64,000 nucleotides of DNA from Helianthus annuus (Eukaryota; Streptophyta; Magnoliopsida; Asterales; Asteraceae): contig NC_035438.2 in assembly GCF_002127325.2 (NCBI RefSeq), positions 90,458,385-90,522,384 of the forward strand, read 5' to 3'. Both the position numbers and the translations under genes were made by a program. Position 1 is the first letter of the stretch. The number at the start of each line of letters is the position of its first letter. Positions 54,442 through 64,000 of the stretch are shown one piece after another. The notes under the pieces are model-generated. The model saw only the letters and a program-made list of their open reading frames with translations. It did no database searches and was not told the origin of the DNA.

Positions 54442-56323
54442 TTAGTCGGTATAACGGATCATTTTCAGAAAATCCACAAGCACTTTGAATTTCGAACTGC
54501 TGACAGGTTTAGTGAACAAATCGGCAGCATTTGCATCTGTGTCAATTTGTTCTAGTTTAATAAGACCTCTGTCAAAATAGTCTATGATAAAATGAACTTT
54601 AATATCAATGTGCTTGGTTTTGGAGTGAAAAATAGGATTTCTCACATTTTGTATTGCATCATCATTATCACAAATGATAGTAGTATTGAGATAGGTCAAA
54701 CCGTAATCCTGTAATTGGTGTTGCGTCCATACCACCTAGGAGCAAGATGTAGAATTCTGCTTCAGCCTGGAGATAGCCATAGTTTGCTATTTCTTGTTTC
54801 GCCAAGATATGAGCCTGGCACACAAAAATTGACATCCAGCTGATGTGGATTTCCTGTCACTGTTACTTCCTCCAAAATTGCTATCAGAATAAGCAAACAT
54901 GTGAAATTCGAGTTTCTGGAATACCATAAGCCAAATCAGGGTCTACCTTTAAGGTACCTAATGTGCAGTTAACAGCAGAAAGATGAGAAAGTTTGGGATT
55001 AGCCTGATAACGTGCGCACTGACAGACAACAAACATGATGTCTAGGCGGCTCGCAGTCAGATACATCAGGGTTCCGATCATGGACCGATATTGCGCAGAT
55101 CGACAGGAGATCCGTCTGCATCTTCAGTTAGTAAAGGTCTTTCTACAATTGGTGTTTGAACCGATTTTGCATCAGTAAACTTGAACTTGGCGAGCGTATC
55201 ATCCACATACTTTCCTTGATGAATTAAAATGCTTTGAGAATTTTGTCGTACTTGTAAACCCAAGAACATAGTCATCTCCTCAAGAGCACTCATCTCGAAA
55301 TTCTTCTTCATAACACCCTCAAACTCCTTGCAGAGGTCATCATTCGTTGATCCGAGAATAATATCATCAACATAAATTTGAACCAAGATCAAATCCTTGC
55401 CAACTATCTTGATAAACAGCGTCTGATCAATCGTGCCACGAGTGTAACCATGAGCTAGAAGATGCTCAGTCAGAGTAGCATACCAAGCATGTGGTGCCTG
55501 GTGTAATCCATACAACGCCTTGTCGAGTTTGTAGGCATATTCTAGATGCTCTTGATGTACAAAACTCGGTGGCTGCGCAACATAGATTTCTTCCTTCACA
55601 TCTCCATACAGAAATGCATTCTTGATGTCCATATGATAGACAGTGAATCCAATGTAAGACGCGTAAGCTAAGAAGATCCGGATGGCTTCAAGTCGAGCGA
55701 TATGGGCATATACTTCATCGTAATCCAGAGCCTCTATCTGTCTGAAGCCTTGGACTTCCAATCTTGCCTTGTTATGAATAATAACTCTTGCAGAATCTTG
55801 CTTATTTCTGTATACCCATTGAGTACCAAGAGTGCGTTTCCCTTTTGGCAGTTCAACAAGCTTCCAGACACCTAGCTTCTCAAACTGGTTCAGCTATTCG
55901 TGCATAGCGTCCACCCAGTCTGGCTCCTTCAAAGCTACATCAACACTTTTAGGTTCTATCTGTGAAATGTAGCAATAATATAAGCAAGTATTAATAGCCC
56001 ATGATTGACTCCTGGTGAGTACTCCGGCATTAACAGGACCAATAACTTTCTCAATCGGATGATTGCGTTGAACACTTATTGGAATTGTCACATCAGGTAC
56101 AGTCATGCTTTAAGGTAGAGGGTTCAAAATGTCAGCTACTGAGTTGCTTGTCTCCCCCTCATTAGGTGCAGTAGCACTGTTAACTACTGGAGCAGTAATA
56201 GTAAAATCCTCAGGAATTGAATTAGGAAACAATAAAGGTCCTGATGCATTAGAAAACACACCATTTGTAGTTGCACCTTTAGGGGTGTACCAAAGTCGCA
56301 TGATAGTCCTCCACAGTTGTTCC
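54442..56323 (-). pseudogene. pol: Element G pol, integrase deleted
   Basis: Just after the gag/pol boundary the frame gives QLWRTIMRLWYTPKGATTNG: LWY is the start of the protease motif LWYVDSG, but the DSG, the whole protease and the integrase core are gone. Sequence resumes in the variable linker before reverse transcriptase (VFSNASGPLL). Reverse transcriptase is at about 55920-55230: KEPDWVDAMHE, KARLEVQGFRQ, YHMDIKNAFLYG, YGLHQAPHAWY and IYVDD, with the catalytic Asp pair intact. RNase H is partly lost, ending KHIDIKVHFIID...MIRYTD. Stops or frame changes occur near 56104, 55892, 55080 and 54740. Confidence 0.88.
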
Positions 56324-56339
56324 TACACAAATAGCGGGA

Positions 56340-58294
56340 TTAGTCAGTTTTTGGAACCCAGCCCATTGTGGACTTGGGTTTCCTTGAGCATCTACATAGG
56401 ACACCTTTTGCCAAACTAAATTTTATTTGTTTATAAATTTTGAGGATTTAGTATGTGCAAATTTTGTCTGAGATGTAGAAGATTGAGCAACATTAACTTT
56501 ACGTTTCCAATGTCTATTTAATCGTTTGTAAGCATTTTTACAAAAAATCTTATCTGGGTTGTTTTAAAAACCCTTTTGTCGATATTGGTTCCTTTGTTTA
56601 GCTGCATTCCAATCTTGATCAGAAGGTTTGGCTTTGCGAGAGTTATTTATCACTGTCTCAGACTTGGCAGTTGTCACAAACTCAGAATAACGTTGTCGGT
56701 TCTGCTTAACCTTCTGATTTCGTGCATTTGCTGCATGTTTGGGTGATGAACACAATTTCTAGCAATATGTCTAGGAATTCCACAATGGAAACAAGTCTAT
56801 CGTTTCAATGTATGGAGATTTGGAGATCTAGCAGCATTAGCTAATGTGATGGGTCTAGATGAATGATCTTGCTTTTGTTGCGTTGCTTTTGTTCCATGTG
56901 CCTTTTCCAGGTGTCTTGGTACCCGTCGACAAGAACTAGCACATGTATGAAAGTTAGGCTTTTGATGATTATCCTTTTTTATATGATTCTCTAAATTATC
57001 TGTTGAAGAAGATTCATCTCTTATTCCTGACTCAAAAAGAATATTTTGTAACTAATTTTCTGGACTAATCATCTTTTCGTTTTCAATTTCAGATTCACAT
57101 GATTCAGATGTATTTAAAAATGGTTCACTTGTGAATTCATTTTCAAAGATGTTTTCTGATCATCTTGTGAAAGTGTTTTAGAGGTCCCACTAGATGCTCC
57201 AACAAGGACATCTGCTGAGACAGTTTCAGATGAATAATCAGAACAATTTTGATCAATGCTACCATTTTCATTTTTCTGTTCAGTTGTAGTTACTGTTGAA
57301 TAAGAAACATCACACTCATTATCAACTGAAAATAAACCATCATCATGCAACGAGTCTAAGTTTTCACCACAAGCATCAAAGTTTTCGCCCAAAACATCAG
57401 ACCCAACACACATAATACTAAGAATGTCAAAAAGTATAGTGTTATCAGAATCAAACTTATTTGAAAATTCATCAGAAACGAATGCTTGTTCATCACCAAC
57501 CATATCTTCAACAACTACTTCATCTGCAAAGAAGAAGCATTAGTATTTTTCGCAAATTTAGAGACATATTTAATTGGCTGAGCTGTTCTTTTTCCAACAG
57601 GTTCACTGTTGATCGATGCCTCATTATTCCTTGGACCATAAGACATGTTGTCAGCTCTTTCTAATTCCTCTACAGTCATGGGCAAATAGGTGTAGCTGTG
57701 GATGAATGGTGGAGGTACCTTATTGTAACCTAAACCACTCCCTTTTCTTTCATTTATACTCCAATTGTTTATAACATGGTCTTTCGCCAATTTAATAGAG
57801 GTGTTATATTTTTTAATACTTATCTCATTTAATTGATATTTTTGTTTGATTTCTTCTAGGTCCTTGGTCATGACACGTATGGTTTCTTTAGCATCATCGT
57901 ATACATAACATTTCACGCTCAGATCTTGTTGAAGTTTAGCAATATCTTTTCGTTGAGTTTCTATTTTTATCTTTGTAAAGTTTCTCATTTTTCTTTAAAG
58001 CAAAATTGTGCCTTTTGTGTCTTGAAGATCTGAGATCAATTCTGAGTTGTGTAAACGATAAGCTGCTACCCTAGCTCTACAATCAGGAGTACATAAGTAG
58101 GAATATACATCTTCAATAGTAAGTCCTTGAACCTGAGCCATGAATGCCATATTGTCAGCAGGTGGTTGATTCTTAGGAGCTTTCTGATTGAGGTGTTGAA
58201 TCTCGGTGCTCCAGTCAAAAGAGGCGTCCGACTGAATCACCATGGTTGTGTTAGAGGTAGTTCTACTGGAAGCATTCGTTGTAGTGTTTGCTGG
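56340..58294 (-). pseudogene. gag: Element G gag, C-terminal part
   Basis: Pieces reading right to left are FDWSTEIQHLNQKAPKNQ and DVYSYLCTPDCRARVAAY (58243-57995), a coiled-coil-like piece with SGLGYNKVPPPF (57988-57515), an acidic Ser/Asp-rich piece (57503-57114), and a zinc knuckle CFHCGIPRHIARNC (about 56795-56754, all ligands present). It ends MGWVPKTD and TAA (56342-56340), inside CTAAT as in B and C. It is continuous with 61776-62434 once element H is removed. Confidence 0.85.
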
Positions 58295-58715
58295 TGTTGG
58301 TGCATGCGTCTGTCGACTTCGTCTTGTATCGAGTCTTGTACTAAGTATGTTAGATCAGGCTCGTAGTTCGAGAAATAGGTGTTAAAGGTAATTTCGCATG
58401 GAATGGTGTAATTTCGCTTGGAAGTGCATTGTGGTAATTCCGTGCGGTATTATGTTTCGTTTGAAACTAATTCCCCTTGGAACATGCTTCATGCGGAATT
58501 ACGTATACTATATATAGGTGTTCATGCGAAATCAGGTGTAACTCTCTGTGATTCCGGTACCGAAGTGCCGTTTGATTGTAAACTGCGTTAAATCAATATA
58601 CAAGGCAAATTAAAGTGAATCCAGCTATTTTACAAGTCTGTTTCTTTGTTTCCGCCTCTGAAACAGATTGAGAGCTCTTCTGATTGACTCGTTTGGGTCA
58701 CGAACCGATCCTACA
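58295..58715 (+). repeat. Element H 5' LTR
   Basis: It contains AATTTCGC(A/T)TGGAA, GGTAATTCCGTGCGG, TTTCGTTTGAAAC and CATGCGGAATTACG motif copies just before TATA CTATATATAG (58508-58517), with CATGCGAAATC after it. The first 45 bp resemble element A's LTR start, but the motif differs (TTTCGCTCATG in A). Confidence 0.94.
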
Positions 58716-58717
58716 TG

Positions 58718-58729
58718 TGGTATCAGAGC
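58718..58729 (+). other. Primer-binding site of element H
   Basis: TGGTATCAGAGC lies two bases after the LTR and is complementary to initiator tRNA-Met. Confidence 0.9.
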
Positions 58730-58919
58730 TCAGGAGGAGGAGTTCTGCCGTTTTCAGCTTGATTTCATCTGGATTTCTATTTTCTACACATTCTTTTCTC
58801 AATTGAATAAGATTTAACAGTTAAAATAGCCTGAATTTCACAAATCATAAGCAAAACAGTGTTTTAACAAAGCCTTGAGAGAATTAGACCATAATTCAAT
58901 AAAAAAACTGATAAAATCT

Positions 58920-59290
58920 GTAATTCCGTATGGAAATATGTTCGAACATGGTGACATCAGCATGATTTCGCTTGAAAATATTCTTTAATTCCGCACGGAA
59001 TTACTGTGTTTATCTAATCTCGTTTGAAATTACATCTAATTCCGCATGGAATTAGAATTCCGTTTGAGTAATTCCGTTTCAAACTTAATTCCGTGTGAAA
59101 ACTTAGTAATTCCGCACGAAATCAAATCTTGTTACCTGTTTTCGTTTGAAAGGTACTAATTTCATTTGAAGTTGATTGTGCAGGTTAATTTCGTTTGAAG
59201 ATAATCTCGTTTGAAGTAATTTCATGTGAAAGTTCTAATTTCGCACCAAACTGATTCTGTTTCAGTTTGTATTTTCGTTTAAAGATCTGT
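58920..59290 (+). repeat. Leader array of AATTCCG(T/C)(A/G)(T/C)GGAA motifs in element H
   Basis: AATTCCG or AATTTCG followed by CA(T/C/A)GGAA, TTTGAAA or close variants recurs about 15 times, roughly every 20-30 bp, between primer site and gag ATG. It is the same location as the TTTCGCT array of element A. Confidence 0.85.
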
Positions 59291-59352
59291 TTTCATGTGA
59301 ACCTCATTGTTGTTTGAACTTTGTTGATTTTGTGAAACAAGGTTATTGAATC

Positions 59353-59622
59353 ATGGCTGAAGAATTTTACAATGCGTTTGTGACACCAGTGACTCCAGTT
59401 ACGGCTGCTGAAACATTGTACAGTGAGAATGAGACAGGAACTTACCAAAAACCACCGAAGCTAATGTACATTGAAGATTTTAAAGGGTGGCAGAGTCGGT
59501 TTGAGAACCGGGTGCAAGCATACAAGTTTGATGCATGGTGTACACTTGAAAAAGACTACGAAAAACCAAAAAACAAACGTGGGCTTGAAAAAGCATTTAG
59601 TGATTTTTCAGATGGTCATTAG
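59353..59622 (+). pseudogene. gag: Element H gag, N-terminal 89 codons
   Basis: MAEEFYNAFVTPVTPV, then YQKPPKLMYIEDFKGW and FENRVQAYKFDAW, aligning with element A gag (MDNEFYNAFASP, KPPKLMDIDDYNAW). It runs into unrelated codons and stops at 59620-59622. The zinc knuckles are absent. A deletion joins it to the 3' non-coding region. Confidence 0.85.
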
Positions 59623-61337
59623 GTTGAACCTGATGTAATCTTCATACATGTGGTATTTCTGAAAAACAAGATGATGAACCCCAAACCTAGAAGTGGGTTT
59701 AACAAAACTAATTTTCCAGAAAAACCATTTTGATTAAAACAAACTTAAGTGTTTTGAAATCTTAATGGGAAAATAGTTTGTTGAAAGGGGAAGTTCAGAT
59801 TGTTTATGCCAAGTGGATGGCGAATTGAAGCTTGAAAAATCAGTTGTCACTTTGATTATACAGTGTGTTTTCAAATTTCTTTAATGTGATAGAAAATTTG
59901 AAAAAGACAAAAACATGATAAAAATCAGAAATTGAGTTTTGGTGTAAAAAGAGGAAATGATAGTACATCAGTGGACTATCACAGCACGCTAAAGAATTGG
60001 AAAGATAAAATGTGATAAACGGTCTCACTGAGGATGTGTCGGTAGATTTTTGCACATTTAGTAGATTGTTTTCGAGATATAAACCTAAAATTCAAATTTG
60101 CTTATCTGGTGGGGAACATCTCTCGGATATATGGGTAACCCCCGGAATCTTGTTTGAAAGGTCCCTCATTCTGAGATACTAGGTCTTTATACTTAGTGAT
60201 ATCTGGGGTATTATCCCGAGACTTCTGATATTGCGGAAGCAATGGCCTAGTCTCCATATAATACTTTGCATTTACTTGAATCATAGCACTGCCCTCAGTA
60301 CAAAAAATGATGAAACATTGAAAAATGCTAATCATGTGCTGGTGTAGAAAAGATTCTCTAAAGGGAACACTCCAAAAAGACGAGCCGTCATCTATCTGCT
60401 GAACGGAAGTTCTGACCTGAGCTCTCACGGTTTCGCACTTAACCCTTTTACAAATATCATCTAGGTATACTCACCTGTAAGACTGAATATTGGGATCTGG
60501 ATACTGGAGTATATTCAAGTGGTGGGACACGCGAATAAGTTTAAGAACTTAAAACACTTATCTCGTATCTCGAAACAGTTGAACTTTGTGTGAAAATTGA
60601 AATGGATCAATATACTGACAATCTAAGTGAATCGTTTAGAACTTAAAATGTTTAAAGCTTAACGGTGTTAGTGATTTGTCTCATAAACTGATATGATCCT
60701 CTTACCCAAACTCACAAAAATAGTGTCTGTAAATATTTCTTTACAAGCTTTCTGTTCAATATTCAAAAATCCAAAAAGAGTTTCAGTGTGTTTTAGCATA
60801 AAGTTTGAAAAATCAAAAAGATTTTTGACAACTGATGATGAAAAGCTGATTTTCAAAATTCCAAGTGCTAAACATGACGAACAAGTTTGGGAAGAGTTTG
60901 TTTGAAAAAGTTATTCTTACATGTGGTTATCTAATAAGGTTCAATCATTCTTGATGTGTTTCCTACATGTGCATTCTAAAATGGTTATAGTTTAAATTTT
61001 ATAAAACTTATGTGTTGGGTAGAGTATGTACATGATAGCCTGGACTCTGAGACTGAGTAGAGAGCCAGGACGCGATCGTAATTCTATGAAAGCCAGACTA
61101 CGATCCCAGTACAAATTGAGGGGGAGTCTGTTAGAGAGAGAGAGAGAGTCTGAAGATGCAAGAGCTAGGAATTTGATCCTGAAGATACCAAAGATTGAAG
61201 GAGCATCATCCGAGGGGGAGTTTTAGTTGAAGAAAGAGTTAGAGTGTGACAAGAGCCAGATAGAGATTCTCGAAGCCCGAAGACTGATAAAGACTGAAGA
61301 CGTTGAAGACTCGACACATAAGACTCGTCAACATTCG
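59623..61337 (+). other. Element H non-coding region
   Basis: GATAGTACATC (about 59959), TATAAACCTAA (about 60079), GGTGGGACACGC (about 60522) and a diverged AAATGGATCAATATAC (about 60599) correspond in order to element A 8300-8985. AGGGGGAG lies at 61119, 61213 and 61338. A short GA repeat lies at 61134-61146. Confidence 0.8.
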
Positions 61338-61347
61338 AGGGGGAGTC

Positions 61348-61775
61348 TGTTGGTGCATGCGTCTGTCGATTTCGTCTTGTATCGAGTCTTTTAATAAGTA
61401 TGTTAGACCAGGGCTCGTAGTTCGAGAAATAGGTGTTAAAGGTAATTTCGCATGGAATGGTGTAATTTCGCTTGGAAGAGCATTATGGTAATTTCGTGCG
61501 GAATTATGTTTCGTTTGAAACTAGCTTGGAACATGCTTCATGCGGAATTACGTGTACTATATATAGGTGTTCATGCGAAATCAGTTGTAACTCTCTGTGA
61601 TTCCGGTACCGAAGTGCTGCCGAAGTGCCGTTTGATTGTAAACTCCGTTAAATCAATATACAAGGGAAATTAACGTGAATCTAGTTGTTTTACAAGTCTG
61701 TTTCTTTGTTTCCACCTCTGAAACAGATTGAGAGCTCTTCTAATTGACTCGTTTGGGTCACGAACCGATCCTACA
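61348..61775 (+). repeat. Element H 3' LTR
   Basis: It is close to the 5' LTR but with two small indels: about 9 bp extra (a repeated GTGCTGCCGAA-type unit) and about 7 bp missing in the motif array. It is followed by GCTGG. Confidence 0.94.
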
Positions 61776-62434
61776 GCTGGAACAACAACTCTTTCAGGGT
61801 TTCTGGCAGCAGGTTGAGAAGGGGTTAAGTTTTTGTTCGCTGGAGGCTTGGTACAATTCCTTGCTAAGTGCCATGGCTAATGACAGTTAAAGCATCGAAT
61901 TTTGGACTTGTCAAATCCCACCTTTTGGTCTCCAGAATTAATCCAGTTCTTCTTTCCAATCCAATTCACAAAATTCTTAGCTCTGAAAGTTGCCATAGCC
62001 ATTTACCATGTAATGTCCATTTCCTCTAAATCATCTGGATGCATTTGATCCAAATCAGACATGACAAAATTAAGAGGAGTAATATCACCTGTAACAAAAG
62101 CAATCAAACAGTTTATAACAGATGCGGCAACTTCAAGATTCTCCTTGGTCTGTTGTGAGAAAAACGCTATGAATTCATTCTTGACACTTGAGGCTGCAGT
62201 AGCATTGAATGTTGACGAAGAAGTTGCTATTGGATAGAACACATTTGCTGGTGCTGGTGCCGGTTCTGGTGCGGATTTAGCTGATGTTGATCCTTTGAAC
62301 ATCTGGAATCCAGTTTGTGACAGAGAGCAGCATTGTTGGAAGCAGAGGGCGTTGCAGTAAAACCTGAAGCAAGCAAAATATTTTTATGATTAGTTTCCCT
62401 CTGCTTATCATCCAATTCACAAGCCTTGATATGT
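61776..62434 (-). pseudogene. gag: Element G gag, N-terminal and middle part
   Basis: Right to left: KACELDDKQRETNHKNILLA, an Ala/Pro-rich linker, FYPIATSSSTFNATAASSVK, DLDQMHPDDLEEMDITW followed by TAA where related gags have WQMAM (fits CAA to TAA), then KKNWINSGDQKVGFDKSKIR and a zinc knuckle CFNCH-stop-PWHLARNC with a TAG inside. It stops at the element H insertion. The start of G gag lies beyond the gypsy-type LTR at 62440, outside the window. Confidence 0.83.
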
Positions 62435-62439
62435 GAGAT

Positions 62440-64000
62440 TGTGACAACTCGTACTTTAGACTTATCTTGTGTAACGTTACGTGCCTATGTGATACTTTGA
62501 TCTAATGAATGTTATGTTATTATGTGCATTATGTGTGTATGTATGTTATGTGATTATGTTACATGAACCGAACCGCACAACATGTATCAATCGCACAAGG
62601 TCATTGGACCAGACTGATTGTGACCAAACTCTTAAGGGCGGCCCATGCATGGGTTCGGCCCACCCATCTTATACACAACACCTAGGGTATTGTAACCATC
62701 CCTCACTTTTATCGAAAATCACAACACACACAAACCCTACTTGCTCTCTCTTCTCTCACAAAACCGACGGCAAGCATACCATCCTCACCGAAGCTTTCTT
62801 GTAATCGGATCACCCTCTATCTTTCGGTTAGTGTCTTGTTTTATGATTTCGTGTTGATTGATGTTATGATTCATATGTATTATTGCTCATGTTCATGCAA
62901 ATCGGATTGTTCTTGACGTATGAAATCTGAATGATTTGAATCGGCCATACGTGTTCAATAGAATCGGTTGAAGCTAGATGTAACCCGTTGTTATGTTATA
63001 TGATTCGGATTGTAACTTGTTTACGTGCTAAGTAAATCGGGGTATGTGGGTAATCTCGGCTACATGTTCATATGAATTGATAGACATTGTTCATAGGCAT
63101 GGTACTAGGGTTGCATGCTAGTTCTTGAGTTCGTTAATCACATGATCTGAATATATGTATATGTTACATAGGATATTGAACTGTTATTGTTCTTGATTAG
63201 ATAATGATTAGAGTTGATCGAATATGTTTGATTCTGAATTGATTGTTGTTTGATCGGATTGTGAAACTGCCAAACTTGTTAGCTGAGATCACGGAAATCA
63301 TGTGCATGAAATCAGGAAATCTGTTACAAATTGATAGACTCAACACGGTTGCGAGTCGAGATCGTGTGATCTCGACCTGAGCATGATAACTCGAGAACGA
63401 CATTGCGAGTCCCGTTGCGACTCGAGACCTCACACCGACACACAGCAACACCAACCGAGACCAGCCCGTTGCGACTCGAGACCATCCAGTCTCGAGTGAT
63501 ATATGCATCAGTCGAGATCTCCCTTATTGCGACTCGAGATCTCTAGTCTCGAGTCGAGACCATATGCACGTGCACACACAGTTGGACTTGCACTATCACG
63601 AGCCCAACCGATTGGGCCGGATACATGGACTAGTTTATGTGACTGCTAATTGGACTGTTTAATCTTATTGGGCCGAGAAGAATATTGGATTGTTTATGTT
63701 GGGCCGGGTACTTTTGGGCTTATATTTTAGAACGCACAAGTATGGTTATGTTGTGTTCTTGACTGTTAAACGTGCAATACGTGTTTGCTATGAATTAATA
63801 CGTGCATTACTTGGAGTCAAAACCTGACTTGTGTGGTAACCCTGTTAGGACGTGGTTGACCTCTTTAGTTCAAGAAACCCTTTTTGTGTATCTACCGAGC
63901 AAACCAAGGTGAGTTCACACAGCCAAGGCATGGGATTCCCGGGTTGGGAATTGGGTTGGAATGTTTGATATGGAATGATTACTCGTACTTACGCAATCAC
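62440..64000 (+). mobile_element. Gypsy-type LTR, left part (continues past window)
   Basis: TGTGACAACTCGTACTTTAG matches the start of the solo LTR at 34678 (TGTGACAACTCGAG). The end of the window (about 63900-63960) matches 36060-36120, including AAGGTGAGTTCACACAGCC. In between, the motif array differs: here TTGCGACTCGAGA and GAGTCGAGA(C/T)C copies (63340-63560), there GACGAAACA. The 62505-62804 ORF shows no domain. The 5 bp before it are GAGAT; the other end lies outside the window. It inserted in element G gag. Confidence 0.8.
63340..63560. repeat. GACTCGAGA/TCTCGAGTC palindrome array in LTR
   Basis: CTCGAG or GTCGAGA-type cores occur about nine times in 220 bp, several as TTGCGACTCGAGA, others as AGTCTCGAGT. 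It lies some 170 bp upstream of a TATA-like TTATATTTTAG (about 63719). Confidence 0.7.

Larger units (their letters stand above)
58295..61775 (+). mobile_element. Element H: 3.5-kb internally deleted A-lineage element
   Basis: LTRs are at 58295-58715 (421 bp) and 61348-61775 (428 bp), TGTTGGTGCATGCG...CCTACA, flanked by GCTGG (58290-58294 and 61776-61780). Inside are a primer site, leader array, the first 90 codons of gag, then directly the A-type 3' non-coding region and three purine tracts. The remaining gag and all pol are missing. Ends needed for transcription, priming and integration are kept, so it could have moved only with helper proteins. It inserted into element G gag. Confidence 0.94.

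Noticed and set aside
3445..58729. tRNA genes at TGGTATCAGAGC sites
   Set aside because: Only 12 bases match the tRNA-Met 3' end and no cloverleaf surrounds them. Their position just after LTR ends identifies them as primer sites.
62505..62804. 99-codon ORF at the right end
   Set aside because: It lies in the LTR that matches 34678-36826, which has no equivalent ORF, and the composition is not protein-like.

Overview
The window is nuclear DNA of a flowering plant with a large, transposon-rich genome. Nearly every base that can be assigned belongs to an LTR retrotransposon or another mobile element. No intact host gene was found. The style of the gag, pol and env-like proteins, and of the long LTRs, recalls Asteraceae (daisy family) genomes; this is recollection, not a database result. 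No RNA gene, bacterial-type operon or CRISPR array is present.

Layout. 1-2663: end of a long Ty3/gypsy-type LTR on the minus strand. 2664-2752 and 22721-25395: one old locus holding two decayed orphan ORFs and about 15 copies of the heptamer AACGCCA. It was split by element B (2753-22720, Ty1/copia Sirevirus-like, gag-pol-env-like, TSD AATGG), which landed on the first ORF's start codon. Element A (2971-10158, gag-only, TSD CAATC) is nested inside the 5' LTR of B. A hAT-like MITE (24195-24906) sits in the second orphan ORF. 25396-27160: solo gypsy-type LTR (TSD CAAGT) splitting an F-box-associated pseudogene (25360-28116). 28117-30929: tandem repeats, two Helitron-like 3' termini and AT-rich DNA. 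30930-31747: truncated second copy of the same gypsy LTR family.

31748-34206 and 46209-48285: element D, a B-lineage relative on the minus strand with one LTR lying between its env-like 3' end and its gag (a permuted or tandem product). It was split by element C (34207-46208, copia, gag-pol). A solo LTR (34678-36826, TSD CCTAC) sits one base from the end of C's 5' LTR. 48290-52025: element F, the 3' half of an A-lineage element. 52026-62434: element G, minus strand, with gag, integrase-deleted pol and the start of an env-like ORF; it is split by element H (58295-61775, TSD GCTGG), a 3.5-kb internally deleted A relative. 62440-64000: start of another gypsy-type LTR.

How the parts work together. 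A, C, F, G and H share conserved non-coding blocks near their 3' ends. A, C, F and H carry repeated AGGGGGAG polypurine tracts, typical of Sireviruses. A, F and H lack pol and would depend on enzymes from a relative. The most unusual recurring signals are: (1) arrays of short, mostly CpG-rich motifs beside the TATA box of LTRs from both copia and gypsy lineages, with a different motif per family; (2) a conserved CTAAT...AG arrangement at three gag/pol boundaries; (3) a TATA box, intron-like segment and motif array just upstream of the env-like ORF in G, with a simpler promoter-like spacer in B; (4) the strand-polarised AACGCCA array around the orphan ORFs.
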